A program made the translations under genes and the position numbers. The notes beneath the pieces were generated by a model, which searched no databases, was not told the origin of the DNA, and saw nothing but the letters and a program-made list of their open reading frames with translations. DNA of 64,000 bases from Bidens hawaiensis (lineage: Eukaryota; Streptophyta; Magnoliopsida; Asterales; Asteraceae), in NCBI GenBank assembly GCA_021521415.1, contig JAIQDT010003821.1, forward strand, positions 203,188 through 267,187, read 5' to 3'. Within the stretch, counting starts at the first letter, position 1, and every line of letters begins with the position of its first letter. Below are positions 11,700 through 21,900 of this stretch, one piece after another.

Positions 11700-12134
11700 A
11701 TAGTCAGTTTCTATTATCAAGTATATTTGAAGTTAATCCTGAACTGGTTAAAAGAGAAGGTTGTAAGGGCTAAGTGAAAGAGTTAAGATTAGTTAGTATT
11801 TAATCAATACTATTAATTTTTAGAGTTATGGGTTAGTAAGTTGGTCTATTTGGATGTTCATTTTGTTAGTTTGAAAGACTAGAAAGCAGGAGTTTGAGTC
11901 ATAGTATGTTTAGGAAATTAATTAGTATAAAAATAGATAGTTAGGTCATATGTAATTAGTGCAAGTGTCAAAAATTATAATAAATATAAAAGTTGATCTT
12001 TTTTTGTGTTCGTGTTGTTGAGCCTGATTTCCAACAAAGCATATATCAAAAACAATGTTTTCATAACTGATCAGTCCAAATGAAGACAAGTTAAGAGTCC
12101 TCAATCAACCTTCATATGGCTATGATTACTGATC

Positions 12135-12244
12135 GGATCAACCAGTGAATCCGGTTCATAAAACACCAATAAAATTAGTATGATTTGTTGGATCAACCAG
12201 TGAATCCGGTTCATAAAACACCAATAAAATTAGTATGATTTGTT
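12135..12244. repeat. Perfect 55-bp tandem duplication
   Basis: Two identical copies lie at 12135-12189 and 12190-12244. The lack of differences points to a recent event. Confidence 0.95.
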
Positions 12245-12561
12245 ATATATTTTTGTACTTATCTTTTCCATTTTGGTTGATGTGTGATATTTTGGGTTAT
12301 GATTGATGCTATCTATAATTTGATAATGATAAAGTCTTTTTCTTCCCTTCCTTTTGAAGGTTTATTTTATTTACAATAAAACACATTTCGTGTCTTATAA
12401 AGAAGAAACAATAGTATGAAAAATATGTCATTATGTTTGATTTTATGTGATTTGACATAAACTAAATTAGCTGCACTCGTTTGCTAGCTCGGTCTTAGTT
12501 ATTAAAAATCATTTTATTTAAAAAAAATGTTAAATGACTCGTTACATGCACGTATGTAATG

Positions 12562-12922
12562 TGTCAAGTCCCGGATCGATAATCAACACATGAATTAAAC
12601 GAATAACTCACGAATAACTCTCGTTTATATTAATCAAAAAACTGATTACAACTCTCTCAAACCCTAACTCGGTTTAACTCTTGATGAACACTAACACGGT
12701 TACATCTAGATGAACCCTAAATCGGTTACATCTCGTGTGTGCCTCTTGGATGAACCCTAACTCGGTTGCATCTCACACCACCACAAACTATAATGTCTAA
12801 CCATGACATGTTTATATAGGACTGACCTAACTTGCTAGCCAAGACATTACCTATTATAATTACAATACAATTAGAAAACATACTATAATTATGAAACATA
12901 ACCAACTATGACCGACTTGTCA
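12562..12922 (-). mobile_element. Probable LTR fragment (361 bp)
   Basis: The stretch starts TGTCAAGTCC and ends GACTTGTCA, with imperfect short inverted ends. Just outside the right edge the minus strand reads AATTTGAGGGGCCAATAA, like a polypurine tract next to a 3' LTR. Internally a GATGAACCCTAA-type motif repeats three times (12650-12760). No coding region is attached, so this would be the remains of a truncated or recombined element. Confidence 0.4.
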
Positions 12923-13435
12923 TTATTGGCCCCTCAAATTCACCAACTTATGAATTGATGTATGAAATTACTTCCACGAATGTGTAAATGAGTTAAGCCA
13001 TAAGCTACTCTATTGAAGCTCAAGTTGAAATTGAAGCTTGGCCGGTATAGATGAACCTGAGCACGAGCTTTATATTGCAATTCGATACAAGTCTATTATT
13101 CTTACATATATTATGATATTTACATAATATAATAAAATATATAATTGCAAAATTATTCTCTTCAAATTTAATGATTATAGAAATGTTATGTTCTTTACAT
13201 TATATAAAATATTAAAATTTAAATGGATTAAAGAATAAATGAACATATAAATATGAAAAAATAGCTAAATAACAAATACAATATAACCTCAATAAATTAA
13301 TAATGTTAGAACCGGAATATTTTATTAATTTAACGAGATATTATTATATTGATAAATTAATAAATTATTAATTTAAAGCATTGAAGAAATTATGGCGGAT
13401 ACCGTTCAAATCCGGTCGATGATGATTCAGTACCT

Positions 13436-13621
13436 TTGGAACCGGTCACTCAGAAAGAAGCATTGCAAGCGACAACAACTATTCACAACTTTTTGTTGCA
13501 ATGCGAGAATATTGTGTCTCAACTCTTAAGTGCAATGGGAATATTTAAAGATGAACCGAATATAGATTTGAAGTTAAAAAAACATGTGACTATAAATATA
13601 TTTTTTACTAAACAGTCCTAG
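13436..13621 (+). pseudogene. Pogo/CENP-B-like transposase C-terminal fragment
   Basis: The 61-codon frame reads VTQKEALQA-TTIHNFLLQ, then LLSAM and KHVTINIFFTK. This is the arrangement at the C-terminus of plant Tigger/pogo (CENP-B-homology) transposases, where an 'EAL...FLLQ' helix is followed by a 'KKQ(T/I)TIDSYF' tail. The catalytic DDE domain is absent, so this is a remnant. Confidence 0.5.
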
Positions 13622-13674
13622 AATTTTGAAATATTTTAGTAGTAATTATTAACTTATAGTTTCGCTAGGTCTAA

Positions 13675-13978
13675 GAGCATTCACGGCATGTTCTCTATCT
13701 CTATCTCTATAATTACACTAAAAAACACTACATTTTTTTCTCTCATATACAATTAATTAATACTTTATTACATATTTATCATTATATTTTCTCTCTCCTC
13801 CACTCACAAACAACTTCAAATATATTAAATAGAGAATGAACAGTATTTTTCCAAATTTACTCAAAATTTACTAATCTTTTTAAAATTTTCTCTCTCCTTC
13901 ACTTACAAACACTTAGCATCCTCTAAAAAAATTTAGAGAACTCCTCGCATAATTATAGAGGAGCGGTTGAGAATGCTC
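13675..13978. mobile_element. Tourist-like MITE, 304 bp
   Basis: Its ends are GAGCATTC and GAATGCTC, flanked on both sides by TAA (13672-13674 and 13979-13981). This matches PIF/Harbinger-type TWA target duplications. There is no coding capacity. It sits inside the pogo-like relic and is therefore younger than it. Confidence 0.85.
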
Positions 13979-14646
13979 TAATATATTTACACTGGGATTT
14001 CAAAAATTTATTATTTTATTATTTTATCGATTGGGGTCCAATTTTGTACCGGTCCTAAGTTGAAACCGGACAAATTATTAATTATATCGAAATTATTAAT
14101 TAATCAAGTATTAAGTTATAGAAGTTCTACTTTAAATAGTAAACCAAACACACCAAGCCTATTAGAGTTTTTAACATTAATCACAACTTACAAGTCAAGC
14201 GCTACATCTCTTATGTAAAATAGTCATGCTCAGTATTAGTTGAGCTTGATTTGCCCATTTACACCACCAACATATAAGTGTATAATATTTTAACTTAGAA
14301 TTAATAACTTCATCTAATTTGTTTTTTAGTTTGCTTGCTCTCACCTTGTGTGTGCGAAATGGATATTCAATCAGTTTGCCCTTCGTAACACACATATGTA
14401 TGTTCGTGTGGTTGCCAACGTACGTGTGTGTGTTCACATGTACACTTTAATGAATTAGTTGAAGATTCACTTCATTAATAAATCTTTTTGGTAATTTTAG
14501 CGTTTTTTAACTCGAATCATTTTCCAAACAAGTCTCTAGTTTCTGATAAATATATGGTTCTATCTGGCCTTGAACTACTTGAGGAAGTGGCTCTCATATT
14601 AGCCTACCCTAGGACATGAACAAGATGACATTAAATTGATTTAATC

Positions 14647-14862
14647 CAGTGGCGAAGCTTGGGCTGAGGCATAAGGGGGGGCCGAGCTCAAAATGCATAC
14701 AAAATTCCACAAACGAAAGGGGCCGGGCTCAGATTTTCGGCCGAAAAAGGCTAAACTTACACTACGTATACAAATTTTCGGCCGAAAACGGGTAAATTTA
14801 CACTACTATGCAAAACACAGGGGGGTGGGGCCACCCCAGGCCTCAATGAAGCTTCGCCCCTG
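14647..14862. mobile_element. hAT-like MITE, 216 bp
   Basis: The inverted ends are CAGTGGCGAAGCTT and AAGCTTCGCCCCTG. The 8-bp target duplication is ATTTAATC (14639-14646) and ATTTGATC (14863-14870), with one mismatch. The interior repeats TTTTCGGCCGAAAA twice. It has no coding capacity. Confidence 0.85.
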
Positions 14863-15341
14863 ATTTGATCATAACTTAAAACTTGTCAAGATATGAAGCC
14901 ATTACATTATTAACACTTAGGGACCCTAAATACATAACATAATATTCTTATATTTTTATTGATAATGGTACTTTATATTATCTAAAAGGTCACACGACTA
15001 TGTGTAATTCCATACATAGTTGTGCTCGAAAAGGTTAATAGTCGTTTCTAGCAACTTAGCAAGGTTGTAAGCTTACTATGACATCTTAAGCCATACGATC
15101 ATGTTTGAAGATAATATTCGACTTTTAAAAGATGTGACAAAATGGCAATTACATATCTTATTCATGTAACATTTTAAAGCTAGATCCAAATATGTTATTT
15201 TTGACAAGCTATAGGACTATTGATGTAATTCTCTAAAAAAGACATATGCTTCTTAGTCTTGACCATCATACATACACATGTTGTCAATATGTATTGTTCC
15301 TTTATCGTACGAATTATCGTCCTTTAAGCTTCACTTCAGCC

Positions 15342-15648
15342 ATGGATATCAAGATGTGGCGTAGCTCAACGGTCAAACCTGATAATGTCTGTGCTTGACT
15401 AGGTTCAGCAACTCGAGAGCCAAGTGGGTTTTCAAAGTCCGTGTAGAAAGTCATATGGCAGAAATTAAGGAGGGAGAGAGAGAGAGAAATTTCTACTAAC
15501 GTCGTCCAATAAGCATGCTCAATTTTCTTATGACGAGTACAGTTATGCCCAAAACTTCCATCAAGGATCAGAATGGAGAAATGAGATTGATATACCACCT
15601 CGATCATTCTCCGTTCAATACTCAAATCCAAATTCTCCTATCACCTGA
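15342..15648 (+). pseudogene. Broken duplicate of the small 100-aa gene
   Basis: The same start (MDIKMWRSSTVKPD) and the same C-terminal blocks (YDEYSYAQNF, PRSFSVQY) as 11397-11699 are present. TGA at codon 19, TAG at codon 35 and a frameshift in the middle break it. Its stop coincides with that of the parent gene. The 105-codon frame on the opposite strand is only its antisense shadow. Confidence 0.85.
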
Positions 15649-16457
15649 AGATAATCACTTTATCGACTTATTTTCGATTACATGATTATTTTCAATCGTT
15701 GTCATTGTAACATATTTATTTTTCATTTTTTTCTCACGTCTATTTTGTTCGATTCTTGTAATAGTTTTAATGTCGTCTTCATAAAGAATAAAACAATAGT
15801 ATGGGAATTGTGAATCAATGTTTGTGATTTCACATAAATATTTATGATCACATCTAATGTGCTATTACGTTTGCATGTCATTCGCGTTTAGTTGTTTCTC
15901 ATCCTATTCGTGTTCACAACATGTTCTCGTGTTAATTTATTTTTAACACCTATAATTTGATAACTTCGATTAGAAATTCATTTTTTACACACACAAAAGA
16001 CGAGATGTATGTACAAACCGATTGAGAAATTAAGTAGAAATTCAAATCGCGTTTAAAGTATTATATACGGACATTTGAACTACTACTTTTAGTACTTCTC
16101 TCGATTTGTTAACCCGACCCGTGTTCCAAACAAGACCATAGTTTCAGATTATATGGTGCTATCCTGCCTTGAATTACTTGAGGTAGTGGTTGTCTTATAT
16201 AAGCCTACCCCAGGACATAGATTCAATTATGTTATACAATTATGTGATCTGTTAATAAAACACATAATCAAAGTTTGAAAATCAACACATAGGGACACTC
16301 ATACACAACATATTTTATTTTTTAGATTAACTACATTAATATAAGATATATTTTATTTGTGATAGTTGAGACATGTTATCGTGTTAGGGGTTGTTTGGTA
16401 ATCTCTTAACCGTCATTAAGAGGATACTTCTTAATAGGTCATAACCTCTTAAATCCG
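15649..16457. other. Non-coding remainder of duplication unit B
   Basis: This is the downstream flank of the pseudogene, matching parts of 12001-12520 and 14500-14960. From about 16386 the GGGGTTGTTTGGTAATCTCTTA motif looks like a hAT-type terminal repeat cut off by the adjoining gypsy element. Confidence 0.55.
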
Positions 16458-17576
16458 TCAAAATTGTATGCTCAAATATCTATAACAGATCAAAGGTTGG
16501 GCAAAAGGGTTGGCGGGAAGGACTCTACAGTTCTCAGCAGTGTGACCAGTACGGCCACATCGGTTACATTGTCGACACGGGACTTGAGTTGGATGGTGAA
16601 GTCTACAGGTTGGGCAAAAGGGTTGGTTTCCTGTGTAAGGTTTCTTAGTTGACGGGGCAGGGAGTGCGGGATTGGTTAAGGCATAGTTATGGACTACAGG
16701 GGGTGTTGGGTAGGTTGACAGTAGGTTAGGAGCGTGTACTGGAGGTTGGTAGGCGGGTTGCTGGACAACGAGCGGGTTGGTAAGCGCGTAGGTTTGATGA
16801 TTGGGTCTGCGCCTACGCTTGAGGTTGTTACGGTTTGAGGGTTCTGGCTTGGTTTCTGTTGGTTCTGGGACAGTCTTGGTGAGTTTGGTCTTCTCGGCTC
16901 CCCGCAGGAACAGGGTTCCTGCCCTGACATGGTTGTCGCTGAGCACAGCGGCCAACTCGATGGCGTCAGAGAGGGTTGCTGGGTTCCTGGCCCATACAGA
17001 ATCTTGAATTTCCATGGGGAGACCCCCAAGAAACTTCTCGATGGCTCGGCGGGAAGGGGTAACTAGGTGCGGGACAAGCAAACTTAGTTCGTGGAAGCGC
17101 GTAGCGTACTCGCGCGCTTCGCCACTGTACTGCTTCAAGTTCCAAAATTCCTCCTCAAGGCGCTTTATTTCGTTGGGAGGGCAGAATTCTCTAGTCAAAA
17201 GTTCCTTGAATTCCTCCCAGAGCATGCTAGAAGCAGCCTCTGCGCCACTCGCGTGAGCTACTCCGTTCCACCAAGTAAGCGCCCTTGATTCTAGGACACT
17301 TGAGGCGTATAAGGTTCGTCGGTCTGGAGGGCATTGGGTATGGAGGAAGGTGTTCTCAATTTTCTCGAGCCATTGGAGCATTACGGTGGCTCTTTCAAGC
17401 CCTGTGAATTTCGGAGGGTTACCCGCATTAAAGGATTTAATATTGTATCCGGAGGGGTTGGTATTATTTTGGTTTAAGGCTTGGGCTATTGCGGCGGCCA
17501 TTTCCTGGGAACGTTGCTGCATACGTCTGCGCGCGGTTTCTCTCCTCTGATGACGGTGAGCTGATAGCGGAGGCAT
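16458..17576 (-). CDS. gag: Ty3/gypsy Gag (C-terminally truncated)
   Basis: The uninterrupted 372-codon frame encodes the capsid/nucleocapsid polyprotein. A basic, Gln-rich N-terminus (residues 8-40) is followed by the retrotransposon gag domain (about 50-200), with KFTGLE, WLEKIENTF, LTWWN, FKELLTREFCP, LKQYSGEAREYATRFHEL and KFLGGLP. A basic Pro-rich linker comes next, then one CCHC zinc knuckle (CNRCGRTGHTAENC, about 337-350). The last ~15 residues lie beyond the break and are not gag sequence. Because the frame is intact, the insertion may be moderately young. It could still be translated but lacks pol. Confidence 0.85.
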   Translation of the reverse strand: MPPLSAHRHQRRETARRRMQQRSQEMAAAIAQALNQNNTNPSGYNIKSFNAGNPPKFTGLERATVMLQWLEKIENTFLHTQCPPDRRTLYASSVLESRALTWWNGVAHASGAEAASSMLWEEFKELLTREFCPPNEIKRLEEEFWNLKQYSGEAREYATRFHELSLLVPHLVTPSRRAIEKFLGGLPMEIQDSVWARNPATLSDAIELAAVLSDNHVRAGTLFLRGAEKTKLTKTVPEPTETKPEPSNRNNLKRRRRPNHQTYALTNPLVVQQPAYQPPVHAPNLLSTYPTPPVVHNYALTNPALPAPSTKKPYTGNQPFCPTCRLHHPTQVPCRQCNRCGRTGHTAENCRVLPANPFAQPLICYRYLSIQF

Positions 17577-17739
17577 TCTATAAAAGTTTTAATTTTTTGT
17601 TAATATCTTGGTATGGGAAATCGTTTTAGCGCAAAGTATATCGTCGTAAAGCTTGTTTCGCGGAGTTAAATGCTATCAAATTTTAAAGTAAAATATGAAT
17701 TTAAATACAAACTTAATACAGGTAATGAATTCGAATTGA

Positions 17740-18000
17740 AAATCGACAATTCATGCATCACCATGACTTTCCGAATTCTCAATTTAAAATATCGAGTAAA
17801 TGAATATTGGAGATTGACAATTCATGTATCACCATGACTTTCCGAATTCTCAATTTAAAATATCGAGTAAATGAATATTGGAGATTGACAATTCATGTAT
17901 CACCATGACTTTTCAAATCTTCAATTTAAAACATAAAGTTAATGGGGATTGAAAATCAACTATTCATGTATCACCATGACTTTTCGGATTCTCAATGCTA
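17740..18000. repeat. 71-bp tandem repeat in the gypsy leader, ~4 copies
   Basis: Copies begin near 17745, 17816, 17887 and 17957, each with ATTCATGTATCACCATGACTTT. The first three are almost identical. They sit between the primer-binding site and gag. Confidence 0.85.
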
Positions 18001-18232
18001 AATCCCAACAACAAACGAATATGTAAGTAAAGAAATAAATTGAAATTTAACAATAAAAATCGAAAGATCGCGGATAAAACACGAAATCATGTGCTGCGTA
18101 TGCGCAAGCATATTTTATAAATATCGAGTAATTAACAATTAACGCGCAAACATGAGATATTTCTCATGCGCGAAAAGGGACTCTTAGGTATTCTAGGTCG
18201 TTACGTCTAACCACCTATCATAAAGTCACGGA

Positions 18233-18244
18233 GCTCTGATACCA
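18233..18244 (-). other. Primer-binding site (initiator-Met tRNA)
   Basis: The minus strand reads TGGTATCAGAGC, complementary to the 3' end of plant initiator methionine tRNA, three bases inside the LTR edge. Confidence 0.9.
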
Positions 18245-18247
18245 ATC

Positions 18248-20357
18248 TGTAACACCCCGACCGATGGCGGATTATACATCGGGGCGCCACGTATTGTTTC
18301 ATTACTCGTGACACTATTTGGGTGTCAATATTTAATAAATACATTTTCATTGCGCACGCGCAGAACACAAATCGTAAAGTAACATAAATCATATCATAAC
18401 TCAAAATATTCAAATAACATAATTTGTCTTGTTACATTTTAATCTAGGTCCAAAGAAAAGGAAAACATCCTACGTGTCCTTGAGATTCCCAAAAGCAGCT
18501 ACAGCAAACCTGAACATGTGTTAAAATAAAACGTCAACACTTGCGTGTCGGTGAGAAATCAAGTTTAATAGATATAAATAGATAATAACAAACACTGCGC
18601 GCAACATGTGCTTAACTGGGGTTTAACATAGGGTGTAATCAGATTGTGATCAAGCCTAAATAGATCATAGCTCATAGTTCAATCCGTGCTCCCAATCGAG
18701 CACAAAAACAAATAATCATACGTGCATGTGTAAACAAAACAAGAAAACCGTAAACGATAGGTCTCCCGTGTTCATCTAATGGATCCATGAAAACTTCGGA
18801 ATAGGCCGAACAAAGCGGTTAATGATTCACACATACAAATAAACAGCCAAGTAAACGTCCATAACACATGGGGTTTTGCGCACATAAATTTCATAAACAA
18901 GTTTAAGACTCAAGTTGTACGAACACATGAACATCCCAAAACGTTAAAAATAAAAGGGGATTAAGTACGAGATTACTCACTTGTAAACGGTGCGTTGAAA
19001 GATAATGCAAGAATCCAATTTTTAAACAAGCACAAGTTAACCTATAAATAAGAGGTTATTGGTTTAACGATTGGTTTTTATGTCTTGAATATATGTAAGT
19101 CACTTAAACAAATTATTATAAATTATTTATTTACCGAGATTCTGGGCAGAACAGAAGAGAAGACGGAGGCAAAGAGAGGAATGGAGTTGCTGAGGAACTA
19201 CGGCAGAGAGCAAAGGGAGAGAGATTTGGGGAGTGTTTAAGTGTAGTGTGTGTAGTGTAAATAAACAAGAAATTAGCTTAATTTATAGGAAAACCCAAGG
19301 GAACACAATCCCTTGAAAGGGGAAAATATCTTATCAAATCAAGCAAAAGATATTAAAAAGCACAAGAATCCAAAAGCAAAAGATATCAAAAGATATGCCG
19401 GCAGCTGCAGGGGATGGGGAAAAGCTGACAGGTTACAGATCAAAGCATGGGAGGTGTCAGATAAAGCACTGTTCAAGACATGCAAAAGAAGATTTCAAAA
19501 GATTATGTCAGTCACTTTTTCTGTCAACCAATAGGATTGGTGCGCATGCTGCGCCGAAAGTGGCTTTTCGGACAGATGTCGGAACTGACCTACAGTGCTC
19601 ATACCAAAGATAAGATATTTCAAAAGAATACAGGCTGACCTAAACTGAAGAAAAGACTTAAGGTCTAGCGCGAGAAGACTCGAGCGCGCGCGAGGGCGAA
19701 GGCAGACAGAGAACAATCCTTAGCGCGCCGCGGGAAGAACTATAATCCTTAGCGCGTCGCGGGAAGAACTACAATTCTTAGCGCGCCGCGGGAAGAACTA
19801 TAATCCTTAGCGCGTCGCGGGAAGAACTACAATTCTTGGCGCGCCACGGGAAGAACTATAATCCTTAGCGCGCCGCGGGAAGAACTACCATTCTTAGCGC
19901 GCTGCGGGAACAGTTCGCCTCACGTATCGCAGGAACAGCTGGTCTTCGCGCAGGCTTCCTTGTAAGGAGTCTGGCGCGTGGAGCTGCGCAGACATCCTTA
20001 GGCGGGAAGAACCAAAGGACAAGCAAAGAGTTAAGAGAAAAAAGGGGTTCAAGGCGTAAGGGTTAAGCAGAGGGGCGGGACGGCGACAAGAGAGAAAAAG
20101 GCGAGATGGCGACAAGAGAGAAAAAGGGCGAGATGGCGACAAGAGAGAAAAAGGGAGGCGGAACGGCGGAGAGAAGGAAGAAAGGGACGGGTCGGCGGAA
20201 AAGAAATTATTATTATTAGTAAGTAATATTAAAATATATATATATATAATTTATTTAATGTTAAATTTACAAAGATTAATAATCAAATTTTAAATCATAA
20301 AAAGAATCGGATTCGAAAACGGGTACCTGGGTCGGGTCGAATTGGGCAGATGTCACA
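18248..20357 (-). mobile_element. 5' LTR of the truncated gypsy element (2110 bp)
   Basis: On the minus strand it runs TGTGACATCTGCCC...GGGTGTTACA, i.e. TG...CA ends, directly next to the primer-binding site. It holds seven 29-bp GC-rich repeats (19715-19917, core TTAGCGCGCCGCGGGAAGAA). It also holds three copies of a ~32-bp GGCGACAAGAGAGAAAAAGG unit at 20078-20158. No partner LTR is in the window, so divergence cannot be measured. Confidence 0.8.
19715..19917. repeat. Seven-copy 29-bp GC-rich tandem repeat in LTR
   Basis: Units start at 19715, 19744, 19773 and so on, each with AGCGCGYCGCGGGAAGAACTA. The core is self-complementary and CpG-rich, unlike the AT-rich surroundings. Confidence 0.9.
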
Positions 20358-21449
20358 GTATAGTCTCATTCACTTTTGAGAACTAAGTAAAACCAAACAA
20401 GTTTCATGATAACATTACTTTCATATGAAGTTATCTCAAACACTTCTTATTATTTTAATAATATTGTTACTTTAGGAGTATAATGAAGACGTGACAATAA
20501 AAATAGTCTTAATCAACTCTTTCTCATAAGTAATATTCTTTTCACGTAATATTGTATGAGAACTAATTACATGACCAAATGAGGCTAATACTTTATACCG
20601 TTAATAATGAAATTTAGAAAGTATGACACCTAGGGTGTCATATCAAAACTTATATGTATTCTTTTATGAGATTAATAATAATAAAACATATAACTTGGTC
20701 TTTTATTTGCTTTATTCGATACTATATATGCATATATAAATGTAAGATGGTAAAATAGGCTAGCTATATTTCCAATAATAAATTAAGCATCTTAGATAGA
20801 CAATGTATTTTTATAAAGTAAAATGACACGACTTCAAAATTCACGAAATAATTACAAAGTTTTAATTTTTAGGGCCTTATGATTTGATTGTGTAAAATAT
20901 TTTTTTTATAAACATAGAGTTAAAATGTCTAAAGTGATGTCAGAACCCACAGCTTTTTGATTGAAAATCGTATCCCTTTACCACTAAACCAAGCTAGTGA
21001 TTGTGTAATTACGTTTAAACATAATATATACATATTATTTTCATAAAACTATATATATAATTTGTTTTTAAAAATACCGGGCCTATCAGGGTGTCAGGCC
21101 AGGCTCCGTCGACCACCTGACCCTCTCTTATAGCCGGCTCTGAGATCAAGCATGGGTCTCTATTGAAGAACAAAGGTTTCTTATCACTGTACCAAATTGG
21201 TATTTTATATTTTTATTGCTTTTTATAACAAGAACTCCTAATTTAAGATTCAAATATAAAATAGTTAACAAATATAAAATAATTTATTTTTATGACTAAG
21301 ACCACTTTAAAATAAATAACTATTAACTCGATCAATAACTTATATTATTATAAGCTCGAGGTAAACAATAAACTTCTTGGCCACGTATTAGATATTTATA
21401 TTTTTAATGATTCTATTAAAATTGTGATTCACTACGTTTTTTAAATTTG
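20358..21449. other. Gene-free AT-rich stretch
   Basis: No gene is visible. A GCCGGCTCTGAG motif near 21133 resembles the end of a dispersed DNA transposon. No boundaries were resolved. Confidence 0.5.
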
Positions 21450-21712
21450 AGAGCTCTGTTGCCCTATTATTATTATTATGGTCAGACTATGTTATTTTAG
21501 TCGGGTTCACGCTAGCTTCATAGTTTTCCTTGAGTGTTTCCCCAGGAAACCATACCGTCGGCTGTCACAGGACAGCCGTTGTGCCGCCACAATAACAGAA
21601 CTCTGGGACGTACCACGCGGTGGGAAGAAAACCCGGATGGGCTCGAGATTCGAACAGACTACTCACAAGGCCAAACTCAAATTGTCCATTGTTATAATTC
21701 ACCAAAAGTGAT
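21450..21712. repeat. Dispersed repeat, copy A
   Basis: This resembles 32157-32363 over its length: GACTATGTT, GGGTTCA/GGGTCAA, TTCCCC(A/G)GGAAAC, GAACTCT, CCGG(A/G)TGGGCTC and GATTCGA. Two such frames on the plus strand are chance. Family unknown. Confidence 0.65.
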
Positions 21713-21900
21713 ACAAGTGAGGATCAAACTTGAGTTTTCACACGAGAATTCTGGTCTGCCTATCACTAGGCCTCCGGTTATGATAACAAGAACAAGAGCT
21801 CGTTATTATTTAAGATTCATATATAAAATAATTAATTTTGATGACTAAAACCGTTTAAAACAAACTATCACTAACTTCTTAAGTTCAAGGTAAACAACAA

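Larger units (their letters stand above)
13280..14130 (+). mobile_element. Pogo/Tigger-like DNA transposon relic
   Basis: The left flank has ATAACCTCAATAAATTAATAA and ACCGG motifs. The right flank has the inverted counterparts (ACCGG ... ATTATTAATTA ... AGAAGTTCTAC). Plant pogo-type elements begin with a TAGAACCTC-ATAAATTAAT-like end. The interior retains a transposase tail at 13436-13620 and is interrupted by the MITE at 13675-13978. Edges are approximate. Confidence 0.55.
11161..16320 (+). repeat. Segmental tandem duplication containing the small gene
   Basis: Unit A (about 11161 to 14960) and unit B (about 15230 to 16320) share, in order, the gene, a downstream CAATAGTATG block (12412 / 15806), a CCTTGAACTACTTGAGG block (14570 / 16175) and an ACACTTAGGGACCCT block (14913 / 16286). 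Unit A is longer because it carries later insertions: an LTR fragment, a pogo-like relic and two MITEs. Confidence 0.75.
16458..20357 (-). mobile_element. Truncated Ty3/gypsy retrotransposon (5' LTR, PBS, gag)
   Basis: Read on the minus strand, the element has a 2.1-kb 5' LTR (20357-18248), an initiator-Met tRNA primer-binding site, a 0.67-kb leader with a 71-bp tandem repeat, and gag (17576-16490). It then breaks into unrelated sequence at about 16490. Protease, reverse transcriptase, integrase and the 3' LTR are missing from the window. The long LTR and initiator-Met primer site fit a Tekay/Del-like chromovirus, but no pol remains to test this. Confidence 0.85.

Noticed and set aside
15314..15631. 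105-codon frame on the minus strand
   Set aside because: It is antisense to the broken small-gene duplicate.
19894..20142. 82-codon Ser/Pro/Leu-rich minus-strand frame
   Set aside because: It is a product of the GGCGACAAGAGAGAAAAAGG tandem repeat in the LTR.
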